In this document: one piece after another, positions 36,234 through 47,710 of the stretch
How positions within the stretch are numbered: the first letter of the stretch is position 1
How the letters are laid out: each line of letters starts with the position of its first letter
Position numbers and translations under genes: made by a program
The notes under the pieces: model-generated
What the model saw: the letters and a program-made list of their open reading frames with translations, nothing else
Told to the model about the DNA's origin: nothing
The model's database searches: none
Assembly (NCBI GenBank): GCA_026260175.1
Contig: JAKCWW010000375.1
Coordinates: forward strand, 53,493-117,492
Reading direction: 5' to 3'
DNA from: Reticulitermes lucifugus
Taxonomy: Eukaryota > Arthropoda > Insecta > Blattodea > Rhinotermitidae
Length of the DNA: 64,000 bases

Positions 36234-38922
36234 GTAGTTGTTTTTTATACATGTTTCTCACAATAAACATTCATTACTTCCCTATGCTGTATTCACCGAT
36301 TACTTTCCTAGAGGAAACACGCTGTGATCTCTGTGAGTCACGAATCTGAATCTCCGTACTTTTAAAACGTAGATTAATTCCAGCCCTCAAATATTTAGTT
36401 GCGTCATTACGGTTTGCAGCGTGAAAGAGAAAAGTAAACTTTGTTTTAGAAACAAATTGAAAGTTCTGCTTTGTATTTAATCTGACGCCTTCATTAGGGA
36501 GATAAATGCGCAGATGTCATGGAAGTAAAAGGCTTCATTTATCTCACACGTCTATCTAATGAAACCGATTTTGAAGCTCTAAAATAAATATTAATGTTTT
36601 ACTTTAAATTCTAAATCTACACGAATTCATTAAATAGAAATACTTCGGTGGATATTGCTGCTGTCAGAAACATCACGCCACGTAACGTGCTAGAAGTTAC
36701 CAGATAGGTGAAGAAAGTCAGAGCTATCATCTTCATTGCAGGATAACTTCTTCCTTGTATATCTTATCCCTATATTCCCCACGGCAATTGAAATATTTCT
36801 TCCAAACCGCACAATGTCATAGACATAAGAAAATAATCTTCATATTCACAGCAGTAAGAACGAAAGATCTTGTATTTCCACCTTTGCTATCAGTTCATCC
36901 ACACGTCCGTTGGTTTCTATTACAAAACAACGTTTAGATTTGCGACGGCATTTGATTTCTTAGGACTTGGTCTCATAAGCCGTCTCTTTCCTTCAACTTT
37001 CACGAGGAAATTTTTGTCAAAATTTATTCAATGCGTTCTACGAGTCGCGTTTACCTGATCCTACATTATGTGCAACCTTTAATAATAATTTGCCGTACAA
37101 TACGTATCACAAAACCCTTCGTTACACAGTTCACCAGATCCTACTGTTATGCCCTCCCCCTTACTTTCCGATACTTTCCACAGGAGCTAGTTTGGCTTAT
37201 CTTCTGCTTGTGATCTGTACAAAACCTGACAAATGTTTTGACTTACTGAATGAAAAGCTTGGTTCTATTGTCAACTAACACTTAAAACAAAGTCCTTGGT
37301 AAGCTTTCAGTCGATCAGATGATCAAGATGTCCTCCCCTTTACTAATTTTACAAGACCCCATTCCTGGAAAATAAACTGAGCCATCACATATAGGCTACC
37401 TTTTTTAAATCATTAATATATATTTTAATATTATCTTCCTACCTACGGGTACGTCTCCCAGCTGGTCTTCCCTTCATAATTTTAACTAAAATACTGTGCA
37501 TATTCCAATGTTTCCCATACGCTTATGCTTATGCTTCTTGATTTGATCTACTTAACCAATGTTTGGAACATATATGTGCTTAACCTGCAGTTTCTCTTTA
37601 CGCGGTTTCCTCCAGGTGTCGTACTAATAAATTTAATTGTTTTCTGATTTAATCCACCATGGCTTTACGGTTCTGACGTCACTACCTTCTCATTATTCGA
37701 AAACATTTCTTTATGCCCCTTTGGTATGTTCTAAGAGTATATAAATTATGGAAATAAATGCAGACCGCAGGAGGTGTTACTGTGAGCGACATACAGTATT
37801 ACTTTATGGAGGAATTAGCAGTTACGAATTATAAAATTAGAAGCGTAAAAGAATAAATAATTGTGGCTTAATTCGGATATTATTTATAGGAATTGATGTT
37901 GGGGGCTTTCAAACATCAGTGTAATGCCACTACTGTGTTCACTTTCTGGTACATATGCCACAAAACAAAATAAGCAGTTGGTGTGGTTTTATTCCGCAGC
38001 CCACAGAAACGTAGTCTAAACCTATTACGTTCTTTGTTTGATACATTCTACTGTTTGATATCCCTTCGCTCTGCCTGTAAAATCATCTCCCCTTCTTTAT
38101 TTTTTCGGATAATTATTTCTTCCACCGTCTTCATAGTTCTAGCCACTAAGTTTGAGCAAACAGAGTGGAGCATGTTCTAAAAACACTTTTGGTTTGTCCG
38201 TAAACCGCTTTCTGATAATTTCATACGTCAAATATGCTGCAATAAGATCTGACGTTTAATCTGTTCTTGCACAGAGTTTATTCGGCCAAGACACTTTTAG
38301 AATCCCAGTAAACTGGTTCGTTTAGATTCATATACAACTTAGAGCGTAAATGTAATTGTTATTTAAGTTGTGATCCAAACGCCTAGACAGATAGTTTCAT
38401 CATGCATGAAAGAATCCCCTGAAGATGGTACACTTTTGCTCAAAACAAGTAACGAAAATTACAAAAAAGTTAGCATGTGTTAATAATATTGTCAAAAATA
38501 CGTACTTGAGATGTGGGATAAAGTTCATTTGACTGTGGAAAGCTACGTTCAAGACACGAATTTCGGTGTAAAATACCTTCCTTTGAGAACAAATCTTACA
38601 CCACACTACGTTTAAAATGTCACAAAAATAAAAGTCTAACATAAAGTAAAAAAATGATCAAACAAATAATGAAATAACTATAGAAATAAATAAAAGATGG
38701 AACTAGTACGGGTTTTCCAAGAAATTCACTTGGTTTCTGGCTGTGAGACTTATAAGAAATAAAACCAAGTGGAAGTCCGTCGTTTTCCTGGTGACGTATT
38801 AGGCGTAGGGTCCAACAGTACTTTTATAAAGCCATCATTTTCGCCAAACAACTCCTTTATACGGTGATATAATATGAAGCATGCATTTGTATGGCACATC
38901 ATGCATATTAAGTGGCGGCATC
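36234..38922. other. Gene-free stretch
   Basis: 36755-37230 is pyrimidine-biased on the plus strand with several overlapping 60-codon frames, none recognisable. At 38414-38460 a CUGAAGAUGG...CGAAAA segment vaguely resembles the hammerhead-like motif, without helices I or III. Confidence 0.45.
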
Positions 38923-39084
38923 ATGAAACAAGCCAGCGTCATTGTGCTGATGCTTTCCGCGACGTGGCTTGTCATCTCGCAGGCAACGATTATGGTTTCC
39001 TTTGGACTAAATTTTTATAGTCGGCGCCTAATAAGAGTTAGGAAAGGACAGAAGCATAAACCACTTCCAGTAAGGGAGCAGTAA
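38923..39084 (+). CDS. Hypothetical small secreted peptide or first exon
   Basis: An ATG at 38923 opens a 53-residue frame that starts MKQASVIVLMLSATWLVISQ, which looks like a secretory signal sequence (one positive charge, then a hydrophobic core), followed by a basic tail with SRRLIRVRKGQKHK and a stop at 39082-39084. A longer frame could start at 38881. A TATA-like 'ttttataaag' lies at about 38823, roughly 100 bp upstream. The dibasic RR would be a possible processing site. I recognise no known neuropeptide or antimicrobial family. There is no independent evidence of expression, and hydrophobic starts arise by chance in such sequence. Confidence 0.25.
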   Translation: MKQASVIVLMLSATWLVISQATIMVSFGLNFYSRRLIRVRKGQKHKPLPVREQ

Positions 39085-39689
39085 ATCTCAAGTATAAAAC
39101 CGTATAAAATTTTATTTTTTCTTTTCATACAATTCTTGCATCTAAAGACTTTCTGCCCTCTTGTTTCCTTCATCCGTATTTCCCTCACTGTATGTCTTCA
39201 CACCCTTCGTTATCTCTCTGCTTCCATCTTTCACATAAACACACGTTCTTCAGTTTTCTTGCTGAACAATCAAAAAATATTTATGATCCCCAGAGAAAAT
39301 GATACGAGCTCTTTTTTCATCCCGTCTTATTTTTTTCTTCTGGTCAAAATGCATTTTTCGTATAGATCTTTTTTTCAACAGTAACCTCGTTTGCTTTTAC
39401 TGACTTGACCCACGTCTTTGCTTCCTGTCCAAATTCCTCCTTCTCTTCCTACTTCACATCTCCTTCCCTTCACACGCACTTTATAATAAAATCTTGTTTC
39501 CTATTTCGCACAACAGAAATGAACCTTAGATGACGATGACTGACACGAAGCTCCAAGGACAAAACGGATCTTAGCAGCGCAGAAGGCTCCGCCATGCAAA
39601 GTATTCACCATTATGCACCTGAACATATTAATCCAGTATTTCCCTTAAGAGCTCACTCGTCGCGCTATTTCAGGCTTCCGCTACCATTT
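39085..39689. other. Pyrimidine-rich gene-free stretch
   Basis: 39115-39490 is strongly C+T-biased on the plus strand ('ctccttctcttcctacttca' and similar). The frame at 39136-39384 is a composition artefact. Confidence 0.5.
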
Positions 39690-39905
39690 AGGTGAGCCCC
39701 TTGCTCTTCTGGGATGTTACGCGCCATTGGTTGGCATCTAGTTACCGACGTTTCGGGACAGTCTATCGGTCCCTACTTCAACGCTCTTGGACTACTTTAC
39801 CCTCGATAAGGGACCGAGATCTCGGTAACTCGCTGCCAATCTACGCCATGTACCATCCAAGGATAGCGAAGGGACCAGCTCAACTGTCGTCTGTCTTTTA
39901 AGACC
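39690..39905 (+). repeat. Fragment of 'FWDVTR...YRRFG' repeat with ribozyme-like core remnant
   Basis: Plus-strand translation gives LLFWDVTRHWLASSYRRFG and TVYRSLLQ, a peptide pattern I associate with a high-copy arthropod repeat rather than a host protein. The minus strand reads GAAGUA, GGGAC...GUCCC, GAAACGUCGG. This is the same organisation as the 16.2-kb hairpin: a 5-bp helix II, the palindrome ACGU, then C, then GG. The first bases of the CUGAAGA core are mutated. It corresponds to one arm only. Confidence 0.5.
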
Positions 39906-41574
39906 AGTGTAGCTGAGGTAGGATTACAGGTAGTTCACGAATTTTCACCCACGTGTGTGCAAAAACGTCAAGGTGGTTATTTGTTTGCCCAGCATCACCG
40001 AAGCAAATTTACACCAGTACTCGTGGGCGTAATTTCCTTTTATGGAACATCTTTCTTCTTTCAGCTGAAACTATCCAGTGATATACAGCGGAATTTTAGT
40101 TTTAATTTACTGCGCTTTATCTACCTCCTACAAAACCAAGATACGAATTTATAGTGTCACTCCCCCTTCAATTAAAGTTTATGGGACTGTAATATCTATG
40201 CAGTCGACAGCAACTGCAGACGATTACTGAGTGTCTTTGACTTCGACTACTTCATATGGAGTACTAAATTATTTCTCCTCTACTGAACTATACTCGTGAA
40301 TTCTAAATTTTCGAAATGTCAAAAAACCAAAGGGTTTAAAACTCTGAAGAGTTCATGCTGTAGAGATGAACAGTGCCGGTTACGAACACAGACACATTTA
40401 CAACCCGTAAGGTACTGCTTTTTCTCTGGCAGTCTGGAACGTCGTCTCTCAGTGCCATTTGCAACTCTTGCAAGTCACCTAATTTGTAAATGTTCATCAG
40501 GTAGGAATGAGGAAAAACAGACACGAAACTAAAGAGAAATCGACAAAGGGGCGATGCTATAATGCATTTTCGAAATACTGCGACATGTTAATTACATATG
40601 GTCAGAATTTACAATACATTTTATCTTTTCAATCTACTGTGAAGACTGAAGGATTACCGAACTGATTCCTATATAAAGAGCGTGTTCAATATTCAGTGCC
40701 GAAATGAGAGCGGGAAATGTCGAACATGATATAATAAATATAGGGCCCATATTGGTTGGCTATATTTACTGTACATTTTTCCCGCAAATATTGCCTTCGC
40801 GTGAAGACAGGAATAATCTTTAAATCTCAGAACAACTATAATTATGACGGACTGAGTCTGTAGAAAGATTAAAAGAAAGAGGAAAAGAAACTGCTTAGAA
40901 GGAAAGTTCACTAAAGTGGAAAAACGATCTCAAAAACAGTTATGAATATTTAGCCTACACATTAAATGTGTAAGCACTTTGATAAGTCTGTCGATGTTAT
41001 TTCACCTGAACCCACGATTTCTTATAACATTACATAAGAGACCTGAACAAAATATTTCAGAGAGTAAGACAACTGCAGTATTTATACATAATCACGTTTT
41101 AAACAAACGAATAAGTAATGGCCCTGAAAAATTCCCTCTTCTGCAAATGTCATTCGAAAAAAAAGTGACAGAATTATATAAACTTAAGTAAAATAAAATT
41201 TAATTTCTTGTAAAGAATTGTGAACTTACTAAGATCTTTGCCCTAAAATTCTTCGGCATGTTAGTAGTCCTTAATGAAACTGGCAAAAATTCTGAAGAAT
41301 ATTAAAGACAACCGGCTGCATTCTTACAGAAGTACCCATGTGAAAGGAAAGTGAAATAATATGCTATTTAAGTCCTGACGAAAACAGACGCTTCTCTTCA
41401 GGAGCGAAATAGAGAAGATTGCTGGAAATTAACAATATATGATACGTAAATTATGATTATTGTAAAGTGAAATTCAAATAAAGGAATGAAGGTCTAAACC
41501 AGAAGCAAATACCAAAAGTAGTACCAAAAAAAGGGAGCCATCATAGCTACTGCGGAATATTGACTAGGCTAGGG
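39906..41574. other. Gene-free stretch
   Basis: Frames at 39957-40154, 40296-40532 and 40979-41191 are unassigned. No repeats recognised. Confidence 0.45.
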
Positions 41575-41790
41575 ACCGAAGGTCTGAGAAATCATGGTTT
41601 GATATACGGCAGGGACAAGAAATTTATCCCTTCTCTTATGCTTCCATACTGGCCCTTGGGCTCACCTTTCTTCCTATTCGAAAGCGGAACGGAGTGAATT
41701 TTTCCGTGGTTTTAGCGGCCGAGGCGTGAATGTGACCACTCATTCCCATTAGTGTCGAATTTAATAATTAGCGTAGCTACAACACTAATA
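41575..41790 (+). mobile_element. Strongly diverged family A SINE
   Basis: 'catactggcccttgggctca', 'gtggttttagcggccgaggc', 'gtgaatgtgaccactcattc' and 'cattagtgtcgaatttaata' follow the order of family A. The A and B boxes are no longer recognisable. Confidence 0.5.
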
Positions 41791-42659
41791 CTTTGTATGC
41801 GTTTATGGCATGCACAAGGACGACTTTAAAAATACACTGCCCAATGTTGTGTTAACAATAAAATAAGTTTGAAGAGAAAGTCGTAAAATTTCATTAGTTT
41901 CCTACATAACAAAGGTGCTGAAAGTATGGTCAAAACACTAGGCTGTCGAAGTACTCGTCTAGTATTCAAAGACACCCAGGTTATTTCCTGTTCATCAGTA
42001 CCGACATTATAATACAAAGATCTAATCAATCTGTCAGTATAATTACAATTTACCTAGTGACGATTTAATCTTGCGGGGTATGACGCCAATCTACAGGGCC
42101 TTGTATCCTAAAGTAATCTAACTTTCATAAACTCTGCTGTGAGCACATTAAATACCATCATTTACTTGGTGTCGAGCCAATCATAAACACGTGTTTTGGA
42201 CGGAATAAAATACTGTGACTCAGAGAATGGAACAAGTTCCAGGATAAGGAGAACATCAACCAATGTCACAAACCTTCTAGAAAATCTCTAATCGACTGTT
42301 AATCAGCAACGAATTACTTTCACAAATTGTTCTACAGCGGCAGAATGACAGTGCGTGGAGCAATTACATGTTGTGGTTGCTTGTAGTCGAACTTAATCAA
42401 ACTCCTACGTCGGTAATGTCAGTGATTTCTCCCGACTGCTCATTACAGTGGGGCCTAAAAATTCAGTGTTAGTGAGTAGTGACAAGACAGTTGTTACTCT
42501 GCAGATAATTGTAATGTCAATAGGGTCGGAAATATCAGAGGAGTTACATTAAGTACAAAAAATATTACTAACTAACTCCATGAAGCAGAGTCCTTCTTGA
42601 GAAGCTAACAGGTCGTCAGCTAGTCAAGAAATTCCCCGCGTTTTATGGAACCCGAAGGT
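41791..42659. other. Gene-free stretch
   Basis: Nothing recognisable. Confidence 0.5.
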
Positions 42660-42880
42660 TCATTATCGCATTCACAAGAGCCCACCACATGTCCCTATCC
42701 TGATAAGTGGGTTCCTGTCACCACGGCATGGCGCTTCCTCAGGTTGCGGTTGGAGGAACGGCCTCCGGATATGGAGGGTAGCTGCGAATACATTAAATAA
42801 GCAGTCACAGAGAGCCGACAAGGGGTGGTCCTCCAGCTTTGGAGTTGGGAGAGGTGCTAACAACTCCTCACAGTAAAACA
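42660..42880 (-). repeat. Fragment of a high-copy repeat with protein-like frame
   Basis: The minus strand encodes [20 protein letters not shown] followed by [17 protein letters not shown] recall near-identical peptides recurring in hypothetical proteins from many arthropod assemblies, which suggests a dispersed repeat and not a host gene. The frame is short (88 codons) and has no known catalytic motif. This recognition is from memory and unverified. Confidence 0.45.
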
Positions 42881-43019
42881 TTATCATGTTACGAAACAGA
42901 TCACAAAACCTCGGACCTGGACCGATTCTTTGACACAAGAAATATTACTACTCGTGTGAAATTAGTAACCGGACTGGTTAAGGCAGAAGGTAACGTAAAG
43001 TTGTCGTTTTGCACGCCGT

Positions 43020-43085
43020 AAGGGAATATGAGGTTGTAGAGCTGTAGCTCCACTCATTGTAGCCTTGACAGTAGATGCAGAATAG
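43020..43085 (-). mobile_element. 3' fragment of family A SINE
   Basis: 'gagctgtagctccactcatt', 'gtagccttgacagtagatgc' is the reverse complement of the family A tail (compare 'gcactagatgtaggtgagcg' in the 47.2-kb copy). It lies at the left edge of the GC-rich island. Confidence 0.5.
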
Positions 43086-43148
43086 AATAGAATACCCAAT
43101 GGGTTCGAGCCCTTAGAGGCCCGATGCACGTAGGCCTTTTTAACAGAC

Positions 43149-43168
43149 CCTTTGTGCCCCCCCCCCCA
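43149..43168. repeat. Poly-C run
   Basis: A run of about 13 C residues followed by AAAA. Such homopolymers are prone to assembly error. Confidence 0.7.
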
Positions 43169-43259
43169 AAATGCAGATGCTTTCTTACAGTATTGTGGCC
43201 CAGCATAAGGCCACGAACCCTCTACGTTATATATAGCAGAAAAATATATCAAGTACAGG

Positions 43260-44280
43260 TTCTGGCCCAATAAACATATTGGACGAGCCCTCCCTTGCTA
43301 AATACCTTTCGGTTCCCCTTATGGAGCCCCTGTAAAAAGAANNNNNNNNNNNNNNNNNNNNNNNNNNNNNNNNNNNNNNNNNNNNNNNNNNNNNNNNNNN
43401 NNNNNNNNNNNNNNNNNNNNNNNNNNNNNNNNNNNNNNNNNNNNNNNNNNNNNNNNNNNNNNNNNNNNNNNNNNNNNNNNNNNNNNNNNNNNNNNNNNNN
43501 NNNNNNNNNNNNNNNNNNNNNNNNNNNNNNNNNNNNNNNNNNNNNNNNNNNNNNNNNNNNNNNNNNNNNNNNNNNNNNNNNNNNNNNNNNNNNNNNNNNN
43601 NNNNNNNNNNNNNNNNNNNNNNNNNNNNNNNNNNNNNNNNNNNNNNNNNNNNNNNNNNNNACAGAAAGAGACGCTCCATCTCCAGAGCCTTCTTTTACCT
43701 GTCTCTCAAAGTCCCCAGTGAAGCAGCACTCCTCCAAGTTCTCCCAACAGGGCCCCCAAGGAGAGAGATGCCCGCCACCAGAGCCTTGTTTTACATATCC
43801 TTCCAAGTCCCCAGTAGAGGTGCCCCACTCCAGGTCCCCCTCTCAGAGCCCCCATAGAGAGAGACGATCCCCCTCCAGAGCACTCTTTTACCTGTCTCTC
43901 GAAGTCCCCGGTGAAGGAGTCCCTCCTCCACTTTCCCCCAACGGGGCCCCTATGGAAAGAGACACCCATCTCAGAGCCTTCTTTTACATATCTCTCGGAG
44001 CCCTACTGGAAAAGGTCTGCTAATAACATAGAAACTCACCTTTTTAAGTCCCCGGTAAAGAAGCCTCCCTCCATGTTCCCCGACGGGGCCCCTATGGAGA
44101 GAGATGCCCCTTTCCAGAGCCTTCTTTTACATATCTCTTTACCCGAAGAGCCTCAGTCCCTTTTCTGTCCCAGAGCTATCTGTAAGTCAGACAAGCCCTT
44201 GGACATCCGTAGTAGCCTTTCGGCATCTCCTATAAAAGGCAATGCTCCGTTTCCAGAGACATTGATTAATTAAATCATTC
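43260..44280. repeat. GC-rich 96-bp tandem repeat array with internal gap
   Basis: The landmark 'ccagagcct..ttttac' recurs at 43682, 43778, 43875, 43971 and 44114: spacings of 96, 97, 96 and 143 bp, the last enlarged by about 47 bp of inserted sequence (about 43998-44045). Units also share 'cccc(a/g)gtgaag', 'ctcctcca' and 'ggggcccctatgga'. Because 96 is a multiple of 3, long frames stay open on both strands and repeat a 32-residue unit (for example GDFERQVKE on the minus strand). Sequence before 43342 also looks unit-like, so the array probably spans the gap. There is no evidence that it is a gene. Confidence 0.85.
43342..43660. other. Assembly gap (319 N)
   Basis: A run of unknown bases within the tandem array, probably because identical units could not be assembled. 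The true length is unknown. The long frames that run through it on either strand are artefacts of the N run. Confidence 0.99.
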
Positions 44281-44505
44281 ATATCTTTCGGAGTCCCCAC
44301 TTAAGGAGCCCTCCCACAACACACGGGGAAAAGAATACAGTCACCGTCCACGGAGCCCCACGCGGACGGAAGGCCTACATACAATGGGGTGCGGCCTGGT
44401 TCCCCAAGGGGATCGTTCAGCNACACTGCTATTGACTACNCCNGTGCCATGCAGCCTTCNGCACGATACCTTCCACCTTGGCTTGGGTAGACCAGAGCCC
44501 CGTTA
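44281..44505. other. GC-rich sequence with ambiguous bases
   Basis: Continues the GC-rich composition of the array, with isolated N at 44422, 44440, 44443 and 44460. No recognised gene. The ambiguities suggest collapsed, slightly different copies. Confidence 0.5.
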
Positions 44506-44667
44506 GCCAGCGTGTGTCGTAGTAACCCTCTAAAGGCTATCCCCTCCACACCTGTTACCACCTCCCACGTGACCCAGGGTACGGATTGCCAGCATGTGAC
44601 AGAGTAGCCCCCCTCAGGGCACCCCCTCGACACCTGTTAACATCCCACATAACCCTGAGGTGCGGAT
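44506..44667. repeat. 82-bp direct duplication
   Basis: Copy 1 starts 'gccagcgtgtgtcgtagtaa' at 44506 and copy 2 'gccagcatgtgacagagtag' at 44588. Both continue with 'cacctgtta' and end 'acggat' / 'tgcggat'. The copies are clearly related but diverged, hence older than the 96-bp array next to it. Confidence 0.75.
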
Positions 44668-44689
44668 GAGGGTTTGGATTTATGGGGGG

Positions 44690-44830
44690 GCTGACAGTAG
44701 ATGAAGACGAGTGGTCAGTTTCACGCTGCAACCGCTGTGCGTAAGAAAAAGCGTCCTCAATACCTCTTAAATAAGAGGCTGTGTGGACCCCAGAACGGGT
44801 CTGGATGCCTTTAAATCCGTCTGATTAACA
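44690..44830 (-). mobile_element. Diverged family A SINE fragment
   Basis: On the plus strand, 'gacagtagatgaagacgagt', 'ggtcagtttcacgctgcaac', 'gaggctgtgtggaccccaga' and 'acgggtctggatgcc' are the complement of the family A tail, middle and body in the expected order. Confidence 0.6.
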
Positions 44831-46195
44831 TTCTAAAAAAAACTGATAACTTCTGTGGTGTGATGCCTTGTAGTTTGGCAAATAAACGTTTAGAATGTTA
44901 GTCTCCATCTTAAAGGCACCATGAAGAATTAGGCAGTATGTTCCTCAGGAACACTAATATACATTACCAAACTACACTGCATTACATCTCAGAACGCCTC
45001 AGTCTGAACACTGGCTACTCTATTTCCTTCTCTTCTTTGAGATTGATCAGCATTCCGAGGGTTTGTTTCGCAGATATTTTCCCCTAGTTTTCCCTTCGTG
45101 TTTTCTTTATCTGCTTCCACCCTCCTTGTTTCCATAGTTAAAGATTCTACATCCCTTCTGGTAATATCTTTCTACCCCCTCCCGCCATCCTCCTCCTCTG
45201 TATGAATTCCGATAACTTGAAACGTCTTTCTCCTGTGATAAATGATGGTAGTTGAGACTGACGAACCCACACACGATGGAAAATATTTGAAAGTTTCCAT
45301 TAATCCATCCACAGGAACAGACAAATATATCAAACTCTATAGAACTGAATATCATTCTCTGTTTTCAAGCAACGCTTCAAAATGGCGATCAATGCCTCTA
45401 GGCATTAACTCCTAAGAGTTTATAAAGGAACTGAATGACGTTTAATGAAACTCAGTAAGATGATAAGACACGAGTGGAACAGCACTATGGTATGAAACGG
45501 GAAACCACTACTTTAGTACTTTCATCCTTATAATCGTCAAATAAAGATCTTACTAAGAGAAGTAAAAGTGAAAATATTTTATACCGGTAATAAAGATCCC
45601 GTTGAAATGCATATCCTTTCTCTTTAGCACAGTGAATTACCTTACACCTGTATACTTCAAATGGCATAGCATCGAAGATGGAGCTGCCATCTGTGTAAGA
45701 ACTTAAAAATATTATGGTGTTTGAACGACAAGACATGCCCAAACGTACACTGCTCCCTATATCCACCAGCCCGAATTACGTCACAGAAGGGACGAAGCTT
45801 GGAAGCAACACGGGATTTTGAAACCTTTCCCTAAAATAATGACTACTCATTGAAAGGTCAAGTAATTATTCATGTTACAGTATTTACTTAATTGCGAACC
45901 ACTCGAAAACAATAGCAGAAAGACGGCAGATAAGTATAATATAATGTTACGTAGCTCCTAGAAGGAAAAATGTTATTATACCCTTTATCACTTGAGCTGA
46001 ATGATATCTTATAATCAGTTAGTATGTGGAAAGGCAAGTCAAGTGCGCCGGTACAGAAATACATGTTCAAATCTATGTCTCCCGCCCTCGTATTTGGATT
46101 GGGCCCTCCATACGTTCATACATAATCATAAAACATCCCTTAGGCTACATATACACGAACACAGACATATATACATACATACATTTATATTTTTT
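44831..46195. other. Gene-free stretch
   Basis: Minus-strand frames at 45107-45355 and 45485-45766 are unassigned. A short (TACA)n run lies at about 46166-46186 just before the next SINE. Confidence 0.5.
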
Positions 46196-46451
46196 TTATG
46201 GCTCGACAGCCCTATATGGGCCTGGGCCTCCTCGTTTCGTCGAGATTTCATGNTCACACACATTTNAGANACACCACAGTCGGTAGGACTCCTCTGGACG
46301 AGGGACCAGCTCNTCGCANAGACCTCTACCTGACATCACACAACACTCACAACAGACAGACATCCATGCCCCCGGTGGGATTCGAACCCGCAATCCTAGT
46401 AAGCGAGCGGCCGAAGACCCACGCCTTAGACCGCACGGCCACTGGGATCGG
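46196..46451 (-). mobile_element. tRNA-Leu/Ser-like SINE, family C
   Basis: Reading from 46451 down, the A-box region is the complement of 'gccttagaccgcacggccac' (46423-46442), that is TGGCCGTGCGGTCTAAGGC, a close match to the D-arm of leucine/serine-type tRNAs. The B box GGTTCGAATCCC is the complement of 46378-46389. The body matches the 61-kb copy ('acaacactcacaa', 'gacagacatccatg', 'gctcgacagcc'). Several N (46253, 46266, 46270, 46313, 46319) lie in its 3' half. Confidence 0.85.
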
Positions 46452-47224
46452 CACATACATATATACGTAATGTATATAGCCTATGACGAAGAGTCCCTAT
46501 GCAAACGTCAAATCGATTGGTCTGCTCGTGTCTTCATTTGTCTGGCAGTCATTTTACTGGCGAGTCCTTTATTATCTTATACTTCATTTTACTATTGGAA
46601 GTTCGGATCGAAACCCTTAACTTCCTGAATACTCGTAGTAAAAAATTAACCATTATGTAAAGTACTTCTGAAACGTCGTAGGTTATATATAACTCAGAAA
46701 ATGTACAATGGAAAATGTTTAATATTATTCACTAAAGCTGCTAAAGAGTTTCGCAAAATTGTACACATGTATCACACAGCTTGTTTTAAATCTCCTTATA
46801 CATATCTGGAAAGTCATTCGAACTAAGCCTCAAGACGTTTATAAGCCTTTGAATATTATACAAATTTTACTAACTACTGATTGAGTAAGCGCAATAAGAT
46901 GTGACAATTTTAATAAACACAAAAGCTGTAAATAAATAAACAGCGAGATGTGTCACACATAAAAAAACACAAATCATATATTGTATTAGATCTGTTGCAG
47001 GTAATCAATTAATATATTCTAACAAGTATATTTATTTGTAAACGTGAGAGATTCATATGAAATGTGACGCATCAGTATACCAATAGCGATTGCCGTTTAG
47101 AAGTTTAAAAGAGAATACTGCTGGCTCGTGTTTACATGATTTCACATTATCTTATGTTATTGTTACTGTTATTGTTAAATAACAGGGAATCGTGCAGAAA
47201 AGGTCAATTTTTCCATTTCCACGT
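46452..47224. other. Gene-free AT-rich stretch
   Basis: At 46481-46515 'gacgaagagtccctatgcaa' plus 'acgtc' vaguely resembles the hammerhead-like motif (CUGACGA...AAACGUC) but is too degenerate to call. Otherwise nothing. Confidence 0.4.
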
Positions 47225-47460
47225 CATGAAGCCATATATGGGGAGTAGACATACAGCTCCACTCAGTCTTAACCTTGGCACTAGATGTAGGTGAGCGGTT
47301 AACATCATGCCCTGGCCACCTTACCCTTAAGGAGAGAGCCCCCAATACCCATTGAATAATAAGCTACGTATGTGGGCCTCAGTGCCGGTGTGGACGTTTT
47401 GGAGAAGAGAAAAACCTGTTTCCCCTACAGGGACTCGAAAACCATATCATCCATCCCGTA
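47225..47460 (-). mobile_element. Family A SINE, reverse orientation
   Basis: The complement shows the family A order: B-box remnant (opposite 'gggactcgaaaacc', about 47440), body (opposite 'gcctcagtgccggtgtggac'), middle (opposite 'ccctggccaccttaccctta') and tail (opposite 'cttggcactagatgtaggtg'). Its 5' end faces that of the forward copy starting at about 47515. Confidence 0.75.
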
Positions 47461-47514
47461 GCCTATTCCCTGTACCGACTAATGCGGAATCATGGAGAAG
47501 CGAAAATAACTGAT

Positions 47515-47710
47515 AAAGGGCCGGATGACAGGTGTTCGATAATCAGTAAGGGAAGAAGTTGTTGTCTTCTCCACTCCGTCCGGACCGGCTCTTATTCCGA
47601 CATGGCCTCCAGTCTAATTGGTAACTGAGACTATTCTTTGTTATTAAAGAAGCCTTAGCTTGGAACTGACCAGTCGCCTAAATCAAGGACCATGGTTAAG
47701 AAAAAGTAGA
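47515..47710 (+). mobile_element. Diverged family A SINE, forward orientation
   Basis: 'gggccggatgacaggtgttc' at the head is followed by 'ctccactccgtccggaccgg', 'atggcctccagtctaattgg' and 'ttaaagaagccttagcttgg'. Diverged, but collinear with family A. With the preceding entry it forms a head-to-head pair. Confidence 0.55.

Noticed and set aside
40485-40505. CUGAUGA on the minus strand
   Set aside because: No helix II or GAAA follows. A 7-base match is expected by chance several times in 64 kb.
43227-44023. Very long open frames (150-242 codons) on both strands
   Set aside because: They are open because of 319 unknown bases and a 96-bp repeat whose length is divisible by 3. There is no independent coding evidence.
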